DNA of 64,000 nt, taken from Pyrrhosoma nymphula. Its lineage: Eukaryota > Arthropoda > Insecta > Odonata > Coenagrionidae. Of this stretch, positions 44,790-55,144 are shown one piece after another. Position numbers and translations under genes: made by a program. Positions within the stretch are counted from its first letter, which is position 1. The number at the start of each line of letters is the position of its first letter. The stretch spans positions 19,006,596 through 19,070,595 of the forward strand of contig OY754330.1 of the NCBI GenBank assembly GCA_963573305.1. The letters run 5' to 3'. The notes under the pieces were generated by a model. It had not been told where the DNA came from. It was given only the letters and a program-made list of their open reading frames with translations, and searched no databases.

Positions 44790-47700
44790 CCGCTTCATAT
44801 ACCTTCACATTAGCACTCCCTTCCCTCCCTTTCACTGCATCTCCCTTCACAACCTGCCCACGAGTCACGGTGTCATGCAAGAAGGTGCCGATGAGCAGAG
44901 AGGAGAGATGAAACTTGAACAGTGAGTGTACATGGAAGCTCTAAAGGAAGAGGGAAGGAGGTGGTGGGAGTATAAAACGGGGAGAGTTGGCGGAATCGAA
45001 GTTCGAGCCTCATTTCCATTGCCACCCGCTCAACATCCGCACTCTATTTGCACAATCCTTCCACCACCCCTCCACGGAGTTACTCCCAACCATTACGCCA
45101 CCCCCCTCGCCTCCCATTCACCCACCCACCAACCCCCGCACCGTCTCAAGCCGAACCACCAAGAAGACTTTATGCCCCAGGAACCCTCTCCGTGTCTCTC
45201 CCTTCCTACCGTCTCGTCTGCTCCTCTCTCTCTCCTCTGTCTATCTATCCCACACTAACCCTTTCTTCTTAGACCCTTTAAAAGCCCGCAACCCCCCTCA
45301 CGCCCCACCATTACCCCTCTCTCTCCTAGCCCCCATTCGCTTCCGCCATCAAATAATCCCTCATTCACCCCCCGACTATCCCACGAACCCCTGAGGCGAA
45401 GTCTACGGGAACGGGGAAGGAAGGAAGGGGATGGAGACAGCCTCCGTTTTGATGCTCCCTCTCTCTCTCTCCCTCCCTCCACCAGCTCACACACCCATAC
45501 TCACACATGCACACAAAGCCTATCTTTCCCCCACAAACACACCCTCCCTTCTCCTACACTCTTAATTCCCAAAAACCACCCCTACCATTCTACTCCCATT
45601 CATACCCTCCCACCTAATCTCCTCACTTCCACCTCCATCCTTGGGAGACTGATTAACATCACCCTTCCCCTCCATCACTCCCTCTCGGACTCCTTCTAAA
45701 CTGTATCTTTTTCTTCGTCCCTTGTCACTTTCCTTGTCTCCTAACTCTTATACCCTTTCTCCCTCCATCTGACCCCGTTCCGTCAAATGATAAGCCAGAA
45801 GCCTGCGCCCTCCACTTCCTCCGGACATCCGAACCGGAAAAAAGCCGGAAGCTGGAGGTTTTCTCATCCTTTTAAACCACTCTCGCCGTCGTTTTTGTAG
45901 TGCATAATAGAGGGGCAAAGACCTTGCTTTTTTGTAACCTGATCAAACAGCAGAATAGGTGATGGCCATCCATCGCTATCTCCGTAACCAATAAGCTCAA
46001 CTACAAGTGATGAATCCAGGTACCTATACTCTGTGTAAAACGATCTCCATCGAATTAATAATGTTTTGAGAAGATGCAGGGTGAGATAATCAAATGTGTG
46101 GGAAAAAGGAAAACAATTCAAGACAAATCTACGGGAGTTGATAGCAAAATTTAAAGAGGAGTATTACACAACACTGGCTGGATTGTCTGAATCGATTCTT
46201 TAAATAATCAACGTGATTGTCAGACGATTGTAAACCCTTACTAACACACATCATCAGCCTCATAATTGATCCGATTTAGCTTCTCGATATTAATATTTCG
46301 TTACTACGTGTTAACCTGTTTATTCTGTATTCATAATTATTTATTTTCCCGCTTGCTCTTCACCTACTACCTCCTCATCCGCTGTGATAGTCCCAAATTG
46401 TCTTTACTCCCTTTCCCTGATACCATCATTCTTGTAAAGTTACGTCGTTAAGAAATTATTGCGGTCGATCGAATTTTTTACCTAACATTTCTCACTCCAT
46501 TTTTTTAACAAAACTTCTAAATGTTTCAACTCATTCGCTTTTTTCTCAAGAGGAACCATCTGGACGAAGTTTGAGATTTTAAAGCAAACAAAGGCATTTG
46601 ATAAACGTTACGACGTTTATTGAACTGAGTATGCATATTAAATTAAAAAATTATTCCGATTCAATATAAATTTCACCTACTTTCAGAGTTTTTCATAACA
46701 CTTCTTTCTAACGCCTCTTCCTACCCACCTAAGAATCCTTGTTCACGTGATCCGAATAATTATTTCTAAAACGAGTTTGGGAAAGTTACACATCACTAAA
46801 ATATTTGCCACAAAAATTACCTATAGCCTCCTACTTCTATACAAAATAATATTTTCGCTTTTTTGCTCACTTACTACAGATTTTCAGTCATTTATTGTGT
46901 TGTCAACTAGGGTTTATGTATTTACCAGAGGTTGTTTCCACTAAAAGTTCCGAAACTACATACTTTTAGAGAAAAAAAATACAAAATGGCAAAATGAAGG
47001 AAACCATCATGGCATAAAAAATGAAAATGTTATGATTTACCACAGGACTACAAAACTGTGATAATTAGTGATAAGATAATTTCAAAGAAAAGTAAAACTA
47101 TTAAAATCGATAAATTTGTATGTCAATGCCCATGAATTTCCAAAACATAATCTGATTCACCGTTCTCGACCCGACGGCCTCGTCGGAACATTATCTTATC
47201 AGAGCTCAACCGATTGGTTGGCAAGCAGAGTATCCCATTGTCTAAACGCAGTGCAGGTAGACCTCATCTTTAATGAGATACACAGATACGGAGATTATGA
47301 TACATGACCCGCGTGTAATAGAAGGCAATGCATTGTTTGAAAATGCGGCTGTGATCGCGCATTCGATTGTCCTTCTAATCAGCACATTAATAACAGGCAT
47401 TACGGCTAGGCACACTGAAAATTTCAAGTACCTTAAGTATACCACAAAATAAAGAACGGGGAAAAAATAAACTTCCGATGTGTACCTAGTTTTGGCTACA
47501 GTGAGGAAACCATTTTGAATCAAAATCGAAGCTTTCACAAAATAATCATATGTAAACATTAGAAGCTAAATTTTGGAAGGGGAGGTCACAGTCCCCCAAC
47601 CAACAATGGAATTTTCATGACAGAACTTTCCCGATTCAAAATTAAGGTTTCTTCACGTAACGCCACTACGTCTCCCTTCTTCTCTGTTCTAGTAATCTAC

Positions 47701-48750
47701 GTAAATAAGTTCTTTCCATAAACATTTTCCAGAGATTTTGTCTTGTTCCAAACTTGTAATCAAACCGTATTCGCTCAAACTTTCATGAATTTTTAATCGA
47801 AGCTTGCAAGGGTTTATGTAGGTCGTCAGAGGAAAGAAGCCAATCATATGCATTGGCCTACTCGTAAAGAAATACGCGTAGAAAATTCATTAGTCGTTTT
47901 TTGCGCCGAATCCATACGATTTCCATAAAGCATCACAAAATTATCTCCAACTTATTGAATATCCAGCGACTCAGCAGGGGGCTTTTTTGGGCGAAAAGAG
48001 ATCGAGGTCTGCAAAATCAGAATCATATATATTATTACAGAAAGGTCTTTTTCTGTCATTCCGTATATGCTCCGTTAATACTGCACCTACAGTGATAAAT
48101 GAGGTATCATTTTAAACGTTGAATCACCGGCTTCTGACGAAAAATATAATCTCAATCTCAAATTTCGCTATTTACCCATTAATTGGACTTAACAGTTTCG
48201 ATTTTTCCATGTCGATTCCATCGTGACCAACTTTTCGATAAGACAGTTGTATGTACCATATTCTAGAGTTCGAACTTTCCGTGATATTTATGTTTGTGTT
48301 AAAGAAACTCATAACCAAAAAGTTACAAACGACAACATTGTTACTTCTAATATTGTCTTTCAAGAAGTTTTGTAAATTGCGTGCCATTATTCAGTAATAG
48401 ACGTCATGATTGTTCCTACTGGTACCAAACTCTCTTGCCTGTATTGCATTCATATGTTTTGTATATTATTGCAAGAAAACAAGTATAAAGACTAGTAAGT
48501 ACTTTATGATACACCTTCTTCTCCATTTAAAACTCAATCACACCGTTTCCTTGACATACTTATTCTTTGATAGCGTGAAAGTGCGAAATTTTCGCACGGG
48601 TTATCTAGTTTTAAATTACTACCTCAATGTAATATCCTACATTTTTGACTCTCACTTTCACAACAATACGAAAAACTACTAGTTAAAGCTGATATCAGAG
48701 ATAAAAATTGAATTTTGATGTATTTATGTACCCAAAGTTTCAACTGGATT
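44790..48750. other. Pyrimidine-rich block then unassigned AT-rich DNA
   Basis: 45000-45760 is strongly C/T-rich, with proline/serine-rich frames in all plus phases and a basic minus frame, all of which I read as composition artefacts. 45800-48750 is AT-rich with no domain recognised in any frame (longest 105 codons, 47242-47559 minus). Confidence 0.5.
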
Positions 48751-48754
48751 TTTA

Positions 48755-49330
48755 ACAGGTTGATGTAATGAGCAAGTAGAACAATTTAATTACTTGGGTA
48801 GTACGCTAGAATAAACAGGACATAGTAGCAAAGACATTAGGAGGAGAATAGCGCTAGCGAAGGAAGCGTTCAATAATAGAAGGAAGCTGATGACGGGGAC
48901 CTTAAGTAAGGATGTAAAAAAGAGGCTGGTGAAGAGCTTGATATGGAGTGTGGCGTTGTATGGGGCAGAAACGTGGATCTTGAGAAAGGAAGACGAAAAT
49001 AGGCTGAAGGATTTCGAGATGTGGGTGTGGAGGAGGATGGAGAAGGTGCGTTGGACGGAAAGGAAGACAAATGAGTAAGTGCTTGACATGGTGGGCGAGG
49101 AGAGGAAACTTATAGATGAGATTAGGGGAAGGCAGGGTAGGTGGCTGGAAGGGGTAATGAGGGACGATGGTTTTCTGAAGGCCGTGATAGAGGGAAGGAT
49201 GTTGGGCAAGCGGGGAAGGGGAAGGAAGAGAATAGGTTTTATGGACGGGATGAAGAAAGGTAGGACTTATGCTGAGATGAAGAAAGAAATACTAGAGGTA
49301 GAAAGGGCACGGCACGTGTAAGAGTCCGTT
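48755..49330 (+). mobile_element. RTE-like LINE C-terminal region, near-intact frame
   Basis: One frame runs from about 48790 to the TAA at 49319 with stops only near 48811 and 49076. Landmarks: QFNYLGSTLE, RRIALAKEAFNNRRKLM, KSLIWSVALYGAETWILRKE, EMWVWRRMEKVRW, GRQGRWLEGVMRDDG, EGRMLGKRGRGRKRI and a coiled MKKEILEVERARHV end. This is the thumb and basic C-terminus of an endonuclease-reverse transcriptase. The YxDD catalytic part is missing. Purine-rich on the coding strand and among the least decayed LINE pieces here. Confidence 0.9.
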
Positions 49331-49483
49331 GGATATTTCTGACTTTCATCACAACCTACCTCTAACCGGTAGATTACTCTAATGAATAATGTAAATATTA
49401 AATGGTCCCAGCCTCATTCCATTCCTTAGAAATTGACCCGATATAAAATCAGCCTGTTTCGGGAACGACCAGCATTGATTCCC

Positions 49484-49520
49484 TAGTGATGATGGACGAA
49501 TCGTACACCGAAACGTCGGC
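49484..49520 (+). ncRNA. Degenerate hammerhead-like motif
   Basis: GTGATGA (first base changed), extra T, an imperfect GG...CC stem with inner CG...CG, then GAA, ACGT, C, GGC. Helix III and the cleavage-site bases are intact; stem II is poor. Confidence 0.45.
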
Positions 49521-49610
49521 AGAAATGCATAGTGTGATCCGGTGGAGAACCCGAATAGTCTCCACCAACATTATACGCCGGGAAAGCATCAGATCATTCA
49601 TCCGAACCAC
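49484..49610 (+). repeat. Solo Penelope-like terminal repeat piece
   Basis: A hammerhead-like motif (49484-49520) is followed by GGTGGAGAACCCGAATAG, a GTCTCCACC that can pair with it, and TTATACGCCGGGAAAGCATC (49572-49591). This is the order seen beside the fold-back at 35 kb. It runs directly into a reversed tRNA-like sequence. Confidence 0.6.
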
Positions 49611-49672
49611 GGATCTTAAGCTTGTTGGGCCAATATACAGACCACTACGCTACCCAGACTCCCTCATTCCCT
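49590..49672 (-). repeat. tRNA-like SINE head, truncated
   Basis: On minus: GGGTAGCGTAGTGGTCTG (A-box region) and GTGGTTCGGATGAATG (B-box-like, decayed). No cloverleaf. It abuts the Penelope-like repeat on its 3' side. Confidence 0.5.
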
Positions 49673-49674
49673 AG

Positions 49675-50500
49675 GCAATGTATCATCGTCGCTGTATTTG
49701 CGACAGACATGAATGACTTCACTCATTCCATTCCTTATTTTCATCTACGTTTTTAATTTCATGATTTCCTGCAGTCAACGATGTCTAGCATTCTGATAAG
49801 TTACTACAGAACTGGATTTTGAGGGTATTATATCTACGGGAATTTAACTTCAGGAGCAATGAGTAGAGGCTCAAATAAATAGAAGTAGCGTACGGTGTAG
49901 CACTCATTACGAAATTGTAGCGGGTGAACCCAAGTAAATACGTGGGCGTCACAATCACTTCGTGCCTATCTTGGAAAAATATCAAAAGCGCTGCGTTTAA
50001 ATACATAACAGGGGTGTGATTGAGCGAATCTAGAGAGGTATCTCTGACGATAAAGTGCACAAAAAATATTACTCCGCACGGCTAACGTCTCGTGGCGAGA
50101 ACACCCAAATTATTTATTGCAAGACGTACATACATGTATTTTTACGTGTCCTTTGAATAAAATTTGAATAAAACTCCAGCATTTCGTGACAAACTCCAAC
50201 GAACTAATAACAAATGACAAAGTTCATGTAAAAAACCGTAAATGGGGATACCAGAAACGTATAGGTTGCATACTTGACTTACATCACTAGCAATACACCA
50301 ATTAAAGGAGTTCTTGGCCGTCTTTAAGAATATACTTCTGAGCCACTCCCTCTTGAAAAATCATCAAGTTAAAAAAAAACACCGAAATAGGGGAGAATGC
50401 CCAACAAAAAACAAATTCAGGTGATATTGCGTGGAGTCTAAATATAATAGTTTAATAAATTATGCACAATTTTTTAACAAATAAATACGAGTTTAATGAA
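49675..50500. other. Unassigned AT-rich DNA
   Basis: No supported gene; a 91-codon minus frame at 49785-50060 has no known domain. Confidence 0.5.
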
Positions 50501-50569
50501 GACCTAGGTTTAAAGATATTATATCATCATCATGCTCCGGATGATGATAAATACATTAAAACCTAGGTC
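50501..50569. repeat. Palindrome with degenerate hammerhead-like halves
   Basis: GACCTAGGTTT at the left end pairs with AAACCTAGGTC at the right, and the centre is ATCATCATGCTCCGGATGAT. Both arms end in the 8-nt palindrome ACCTAGGT followed by C, and both inner parts contain GATGAT, echoing the hammerhead layout (GATGA ... AA, A...T palindrome, C). Core positions are too decayed for a firm call. Confidence 0.55.
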
Positions 50570-50763
50570 ATAATTAAATTGTTTCAATTTGTGGAAAACA
50601 GCAATCCTTTTAATCCACCCAGAAAGTCCAACATAAATGTTCCGACATTTTTTTTCCACGAACAACTAATAGCCACCATAAAAAACAGGGATAAACGCAA
50701 TCATATCAAAAACATCACATGCATTACTGTTTTAAATGATTCCTATCTTCTGTTTCATGTTTG

Positions 50764-51328
50764 TAAAGGTAGTTTAAGCGAGAAATTTCCCTAGTCATAA
50801 TAGAGGTCATAGTCGAATTTCATTTTGTTAATTTAAGGGTCTTTAGTAAGTATGAAGTAAATATTTTGATATAAAAGGTGCAAAAATATAGTTATGTGCG
50901 ACAAAAATTCTCAGTAATTTAATAAATATAACCGCATAAGTCACTAACTTCACTATTTTTTTAACGCCTTACCCTACGGTGAAATCGCATTCACAATAGA
51001 GGGTTTTATTGCGATTCTGTAAAATGTATTTTCGTAGGTAATTGATTGATTTTTATAAATAGCTAAAAATACACACAAAATACACATAGTTTTTTTTACA
51101 AAATATAGGTGTTAGAGGTTGCTAATTTTTTCAATATTCTCCCTCTGGAGCAAAGAGTCTTAAATCTATCCCACGTAAAACAGCTTTTATTTTCAGGCAT
51201 ATTGTTCGAAAGGTAGTTCGGCTAGGGGTTAATATTTGATATCATTGGAAAGATGGCACGTTTGCTTGAAAATTAAGTAAAAAACATCAGATTTTAGGTG
51301 AATTTATTTATCGTGCAAACTACCTTAA
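50764..51328. mobile_element. TTAA MITE family A, copy A6
   Basis: Left target mutated (GTAA) then AGGTAGTTTAAGCGAGAAAT; right CGTGCAAACTACC then TTAA (51325-51328). Same orientation as A1 and A3. Confidence 0.87.
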
Positions 51329-51329
51329 C

Positions 51330-51709
51330 CTAATACGCCTTGTCACAATCTCTTGAGACGATCTGTGGGGGAAAAAAGGAGCAAGTGGAAAAGCATTTAA
51401 AGTTTTGCAATGATCTTTTCACGCAGACACAAGATTAAAGCCAAGATGGTCCGTTCAGCCGGTCGTTGATTCAACCCCATTCCGCTTCACTACATTCCAC
51501 AAAGGCCATCCTCCACCCCTCTCTTACCCTTCTCGACCGCCCCTTAATCACATTTCTCCCTCATCCCCTCCCCTACACCGAATCGTCACAAGGGTAGGGT
51601 TTCCCAAGGCCAATCACAAACCCCCATCATAATTCACCCCTATCCATCCGCTGTCTCAACCCCTACCGTCCACCACTTGCCTGTGGCCGGAACCATTATC
51701 CAACTCATG
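51330..51709. other. Pyrimidine-rich stretch
   Basis: 51480-51700 is C/T-rich, of the same kind as 45.0-45.7 kb. No gene. Confidence 0.5.
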
Positions 51710-51837
51710 CAATACTAAGCCCGTGCGATTATCGAAAAATATCGATATCGATCTATTATTGGAATAATTGTAAATGTGATCGATTCAATTATCGGGAATG
51801 GAAGAAATGACAATTCATTGAAGTCATTCAATTAACT

Positions 51838-51990
51838 GACAAAGGCCAATTAATTGACACCGAAATTGGTGTCAATTAATAGAAATTGCTCAATTAATTG
51901 ACATCAACCAATTAATTGACATCAACCAATTAATTGACATCGACCTATTAATTGACATCAATCAATTAATTGATATCAACGAATTAATTG
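51838..51990. repeat. Subterminal tandem repeat of ~18 bp
   Basis: At least seven imperfect units of CAATTAATTGACATCAAC. Each contains the palindrome CAATTAATTG. It lies within the hAT element and may be a transposase-binding array. Confidence 0.88.
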
Positions 51991-52119
51991 ACAGGACTCA
52001 ATTGGGTCGTGCTTTTCAAGGGCTTTCCTTTGACAATGAGAAGAATGAATAAACTAATTTGAAAAAAAAAAATAATAATAATTCAATCAATTAGCTTTCA
52101 TTAATTAATTAAAGGAATA

Positions 52120-52265
52120 GATCGCTATTAAAAGACAGGCAGATGAGATCCTCAGCGTGTTCATCCGACAGACACTGGCGTGTGTCGATGACAATGTTCC
52201 CACCGAGACTGAACAACCTCTCGGACGCAGTGCTAGTTGCCGGTATAGAGCTAGATCTCTTCTTG
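52120..52265 (-). pseudogene. hAT transposase C-terminal dimerisation fragment
   Basis: On minus, one open frame reads SSSIPATSTASERLFSLGGN, then IVIDTRQCLSDEHAEDLICL. The 'IPATSTASER(L/V)FSxxGN(I/L)' block is the hallmark of the hAT-family C-terminal dimerisation domain (ZBED-like transposases). The catalytic and BED zinc-finger parts are missing. Confidence 0.88.
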
Positions 52266-52517
52266 CTAACTTCAGGGGGGGAGGGGTAGAGGGGTGGCCA
52301 TCATCACCGTAAATAATCGTAAATTAATCGATTACCTAACAATAATTGTGAATTGAATAACAATTGACTGTTGAACAACAATTGACACTTGAAAAAAATT
52401 GACAATCGAGTCGATTACCACATCGGGATCGATGCGCTGAAATAATTGATCAATTGTTAAAATAATTTAATCGATAATTCAATTAATCGAACAATCGCAC
52501 AGGCCTATACAATACTC

Positions 52518-54430
52518 AGTAAGGAAGCGTTGGGGCAGCGAATGAGTATAAGCGAGTCCAAGCAACTTCGCATCCACGCTATCTCTTGTCTCTTTTTGAA
52601 TTTTCCAAACTCTTGCAACGAATGACCACATTGTGAATTGAGAAAAGAGGAGAACTCCGATAAATGCATAAATATCAAGTCAGACGAGGATTTGAGAGGA
52701 AACTGCTTGACAGAGAACCTATAAATACAATCGGTAACATGAAGATAGGAATCATTCTTTCACTGTTTGTAATTTTTTTGTGTTTTTGAACGTTAAGATG
52801 TTTTTCAATGTACATGAACAATGCTATCACTATGCACAATCTGAATACCTATATTAATCTGAATAGACACCGACGCAGTTTTGCTAAGGAAAAGTATTTA
52901 TCATTAACCGGTTTCGGTTGAGCCGTACGATAGAGTTCAATGGAAAGTTTCAAATGCATACAAGGTTATTTAATGCACCTCCGTCATCCTAATCCTTGTT
53001 TAAACTCGTCAAAGTCCAATGTATTCTCTTGACTCAGCAAGGAGGAAGCAATGCCTGAGGAGCAATGGAGATAAATAATGTTTACCCTAAAAAGCATTAC
53101 ATTCAAGCCAATACATAAATGAAAATGACTATTTGGTATGACATTTCCTTGTCTACGCTGCATACCATTCTGAACAATTCTCCAAATGCACCCCCAAGTC
53201 CAATGGCTGGGTTCCTCATCTCGGGAAGTTCTCGAGACAACTAACTTGAGAAACGGACGCCCTTTGTTCAAAAGGAAACTCTCCAACTTTCGCTCACATG
53301 ATTCTCGCCCTTTCTCACCAGCCTGCGGCGCGTAATAAAATACTCAACTTCGGTTTCCTAAGGAAAGGGGAGAGACTTTTATTGCAAAATGTTCATCTCC
53401 TTTCAAGTCTCATCACCTGCAAGGAAGCACATGTCTATTTGATAAAACTATAGAAGTAAATTTACCCGTATATACACATTATTAGGTCTCAATTGAAGAC
53501 AGGGATAACTAGAGCACTTCTCATTTACCGCATGAAACCTTTGAACCCTTCCCGTCCTGTTCTTTCCTTTATTACTCCTTCTCCGTTAAGTTATCCAAGA
53601 ATTCCTTGCCCAACAAACCTTTCCCAATGCTGTGGATGAGAGAACGCAAGATGGATTTACGGTATTTGAATTGATGAGCGCTAGTAACGTCCCTAATATA
53701 CATCCAAATCCCAATCTTTTAAGCATATCTGTCCATATTTAAGAGAAGTGATACGTATGGTTGTAATAAAAAAGGAATACATTACCACTGAATCCGTATG
53801 TGGAGAAAAATACGGGCTCCTTAATTTGGTAGGACATTTTCATGCATGGTTGTCAAAGTAGGTGACAGACAGGTGAGGTCATTTGCACCACTTAGGTAGG
53901 TTGGTTAGGTAAGGTAATATTTGGTAAATAGAGAAAGGGTTGAGGGAAAGCAGGAGTGGGCATTAGCCTATTACTCTGATAGGGGTCCACGGTTTAACAT
54001 TCCAACCGAAGGACGAAGTAGGTACTGCATTTGAAGTATGACTTCACACGGATCGGAATTCCAATGAAAAATCTTCGCCACCATCTGCATTCGTAACCCT
54101 TGGGCCTTGGGATGGGAAATTGCTACCGGATCCACCGCCTCAACACGATCCCTATTCCCAACTAATGGAAAAACAACGCACCAAACGAGACGACGACGAC
54201 TAGAGAGGGATGTAGGCTGGATACGATACGGTTCAAATGTTTGATTCGGAAAGAAAATTAATGTTGGCGACCCTATGAGGGAGAAAGTCAAATGCAGGAT
54301 CCGATCATCAGTAACAAACACATCTCCCTTCCAATTATAATACTTACATCTCCTCTTCCCTTTGAATTCATAATTTTCAATGAAGCCTACACTTTGAAGT
54401 ATGCATCAAATGAACATGGTACTCTCATGT
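52518..54430. other. Mostly unassigned; TIR fragment of the 2.8 kb transposon at 52905-52985
   Basis: 52905-52985 matches the inner part of the right TIR at 31775-31855 (GTTGAGCCGTACGA, then TTTCAAATGCAT and CAAGGTTAT), so a second, fragmentary copy of that family exists here. The rest is AT-rich; frames at 52984-53286 and 53971-54321 (both minus, ~100-116 codons) have no known domain. Confidence 0.5.
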
Positions 54431-54432
54431 TG

Positions 54433-54435
<3 letters not shown>

Positions 54436-54484
<49 letters not shown>
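54436..54484. repeat. (TA)n microsatellite
   Basis: About 24 TA units at the outer edge of a fold-back; the YIYIYI frames through it are artefacts. Confidence 0.95.
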
Positions 54485-54486
<2 letters not shown>

Positions 54487-54495
<9 letters not shown>

Positions 54496-54766
54496 AACTT
54501 TGCCACAGGTGGGGCGGAAATAAATATAGAAACACAAAAAAGAAGAACACTCACACACTATACGTTCTGATATTTCGGCAGCCGAGCTGCCTTTCTCACA
54601 GAAGGAAGGATACAGAATCAGAGAGATCTGTGAGAAAGGCATCAATTCTGTGAGAAAGGCAGCTCGGCTGCCGAAATATCAGAACGTATAGTGTGTGAGT
54701 GTTCTTCTTTTTTGTGTTTCTATATTTATTTCCGCCCCACCTGTGGCAAAGTTTATTTTTATTTGA
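54487..54766. repeat. Fold-back 'a' type with variant hammerhead-like motifs
   Basis: Arms 54487-54610 and 54640-54766 pair nearly perfectly (outer AAACTTTGCCACAGGTGGGG, inner GCAGCTCGGCTGCC). Two further CTGTGAGAAAGGC pieces lie in the loop. Homologous arms occur at 62334-62437 and 62818-62927. Confidence 0.9.
54564..54685. ncRNA. Variant hammerhead-like motifs, two facing copies
   Basis: Plus copy (54645-54685) and minus copy (54564-54603): TGAGAAA, stem GGCAGC/GCTGCC around TCG, GAA, palindrome ATAT, C. The flanks TTCT and AGAA can form stem I. Compared with the CTGANGA core, the G at catalytic position 8 is A, so self-cleavage is doubtful. Confidence 0.4.
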
Positions 54767-54797
54767 ATTATCGCGTGTGTGATTTTCCACGAACTCG

Positions 54798-54823
<26 letters not shown>
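54798..54823. repeat. (TA)n microsatellite
   Basis: About 12 TA units upstream of the hammerhead-like motif at 54849. Confidence 0.93.
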
Positions 54824-54828
<5 letters not shown>

Positions 54829-54848
54829 TTATTTCTCTCAATTTTCTA

Positions 54849-54887
54849 CAGCTGAAGAAGGGCCTACATGCCCGAAACGTCCCAGTA
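54849..54887 (+). ncRNA. Hammerhead ribozyme-like motif
   Basis: CTGAAGA, extra A, stem GGGC/GCCC around CTACAT, GAA, ACGT, C. All core bases are present. Stem I is not evident from the immediate flanks. The extra base is A instead of T, which suggests its identity is free. Confidence 0.65.
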
Positions 54888-54989
54888 AGTCCTCTCTCTC
54901 TTTTTACTTTTCTTTCCCCACCCCCTGTCAAGTGTTTTTATTGTTGTGGCCTATTGGCGAAATTTTCGTTTTGTGTATATAAATATATA

Positions 54990-55108
54990 TATGCAATATG
55001 CCAAGAGGGTGGCCAATAAAAATACAGAAACGGAAAAAAGAACACTCACAACCTTTTTTCCGTTTCTGTATTTTTATTGTCCACCCTCTTGGCATATTGC
55101 ATATTTAT
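54990..55108. repeat. Fold-back 'b' type hairpin
   Basis: Arms 54990-55046 and 55052-55108 pair (CAATATGCCAAGAGGGTGG; CGGAAAAAAG). It is followed by TTTATCACCCGAGTGATTCT, which also follows the b arm at 62743. Confidence 0.9.
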
Positions 55109-55144
55109 CACCCGAGTGATTCTCCTAGAAGTTATATATATATA

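Larger units (their letters stand above)
51718..52509. mobile_element. hAT element, internally deleted
   Basis: The ends share GTGCGATT with flanking GCCC/GGCC (left 51718-51730, right 52493-52509 reversed), and CAATACTA/CAATACTC flank it (51710-51717, 52510-52517), fitting an 8-bp hAT target duplication with one change. Left and right interiors are rich in AATTAATTGA and ATCGAT repeats. The middle retains a hAT C-terminal coding fragment on minus. Confidence 0.8.

Noticed and set aside
44926..45494. Proline/serine-rich frames of up to 135 codons
   Set aside because: All three plus phases and a minus phase are open because the DNA is C/T-rich; no domain, no start or splice evidence.
51838..51990. 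CRISPR-like array
   Set aside because: Units are contiguous with no unique spacers, in a eukaryotic hAT element.
54292..54982. Open frames translating to YIYIYI stretches (also 62.1-62.9 kb and 27.7-28.0 kb)
   Set aside because: These are translations of (TA)n microsatellites and fold-back arms, not proteins.
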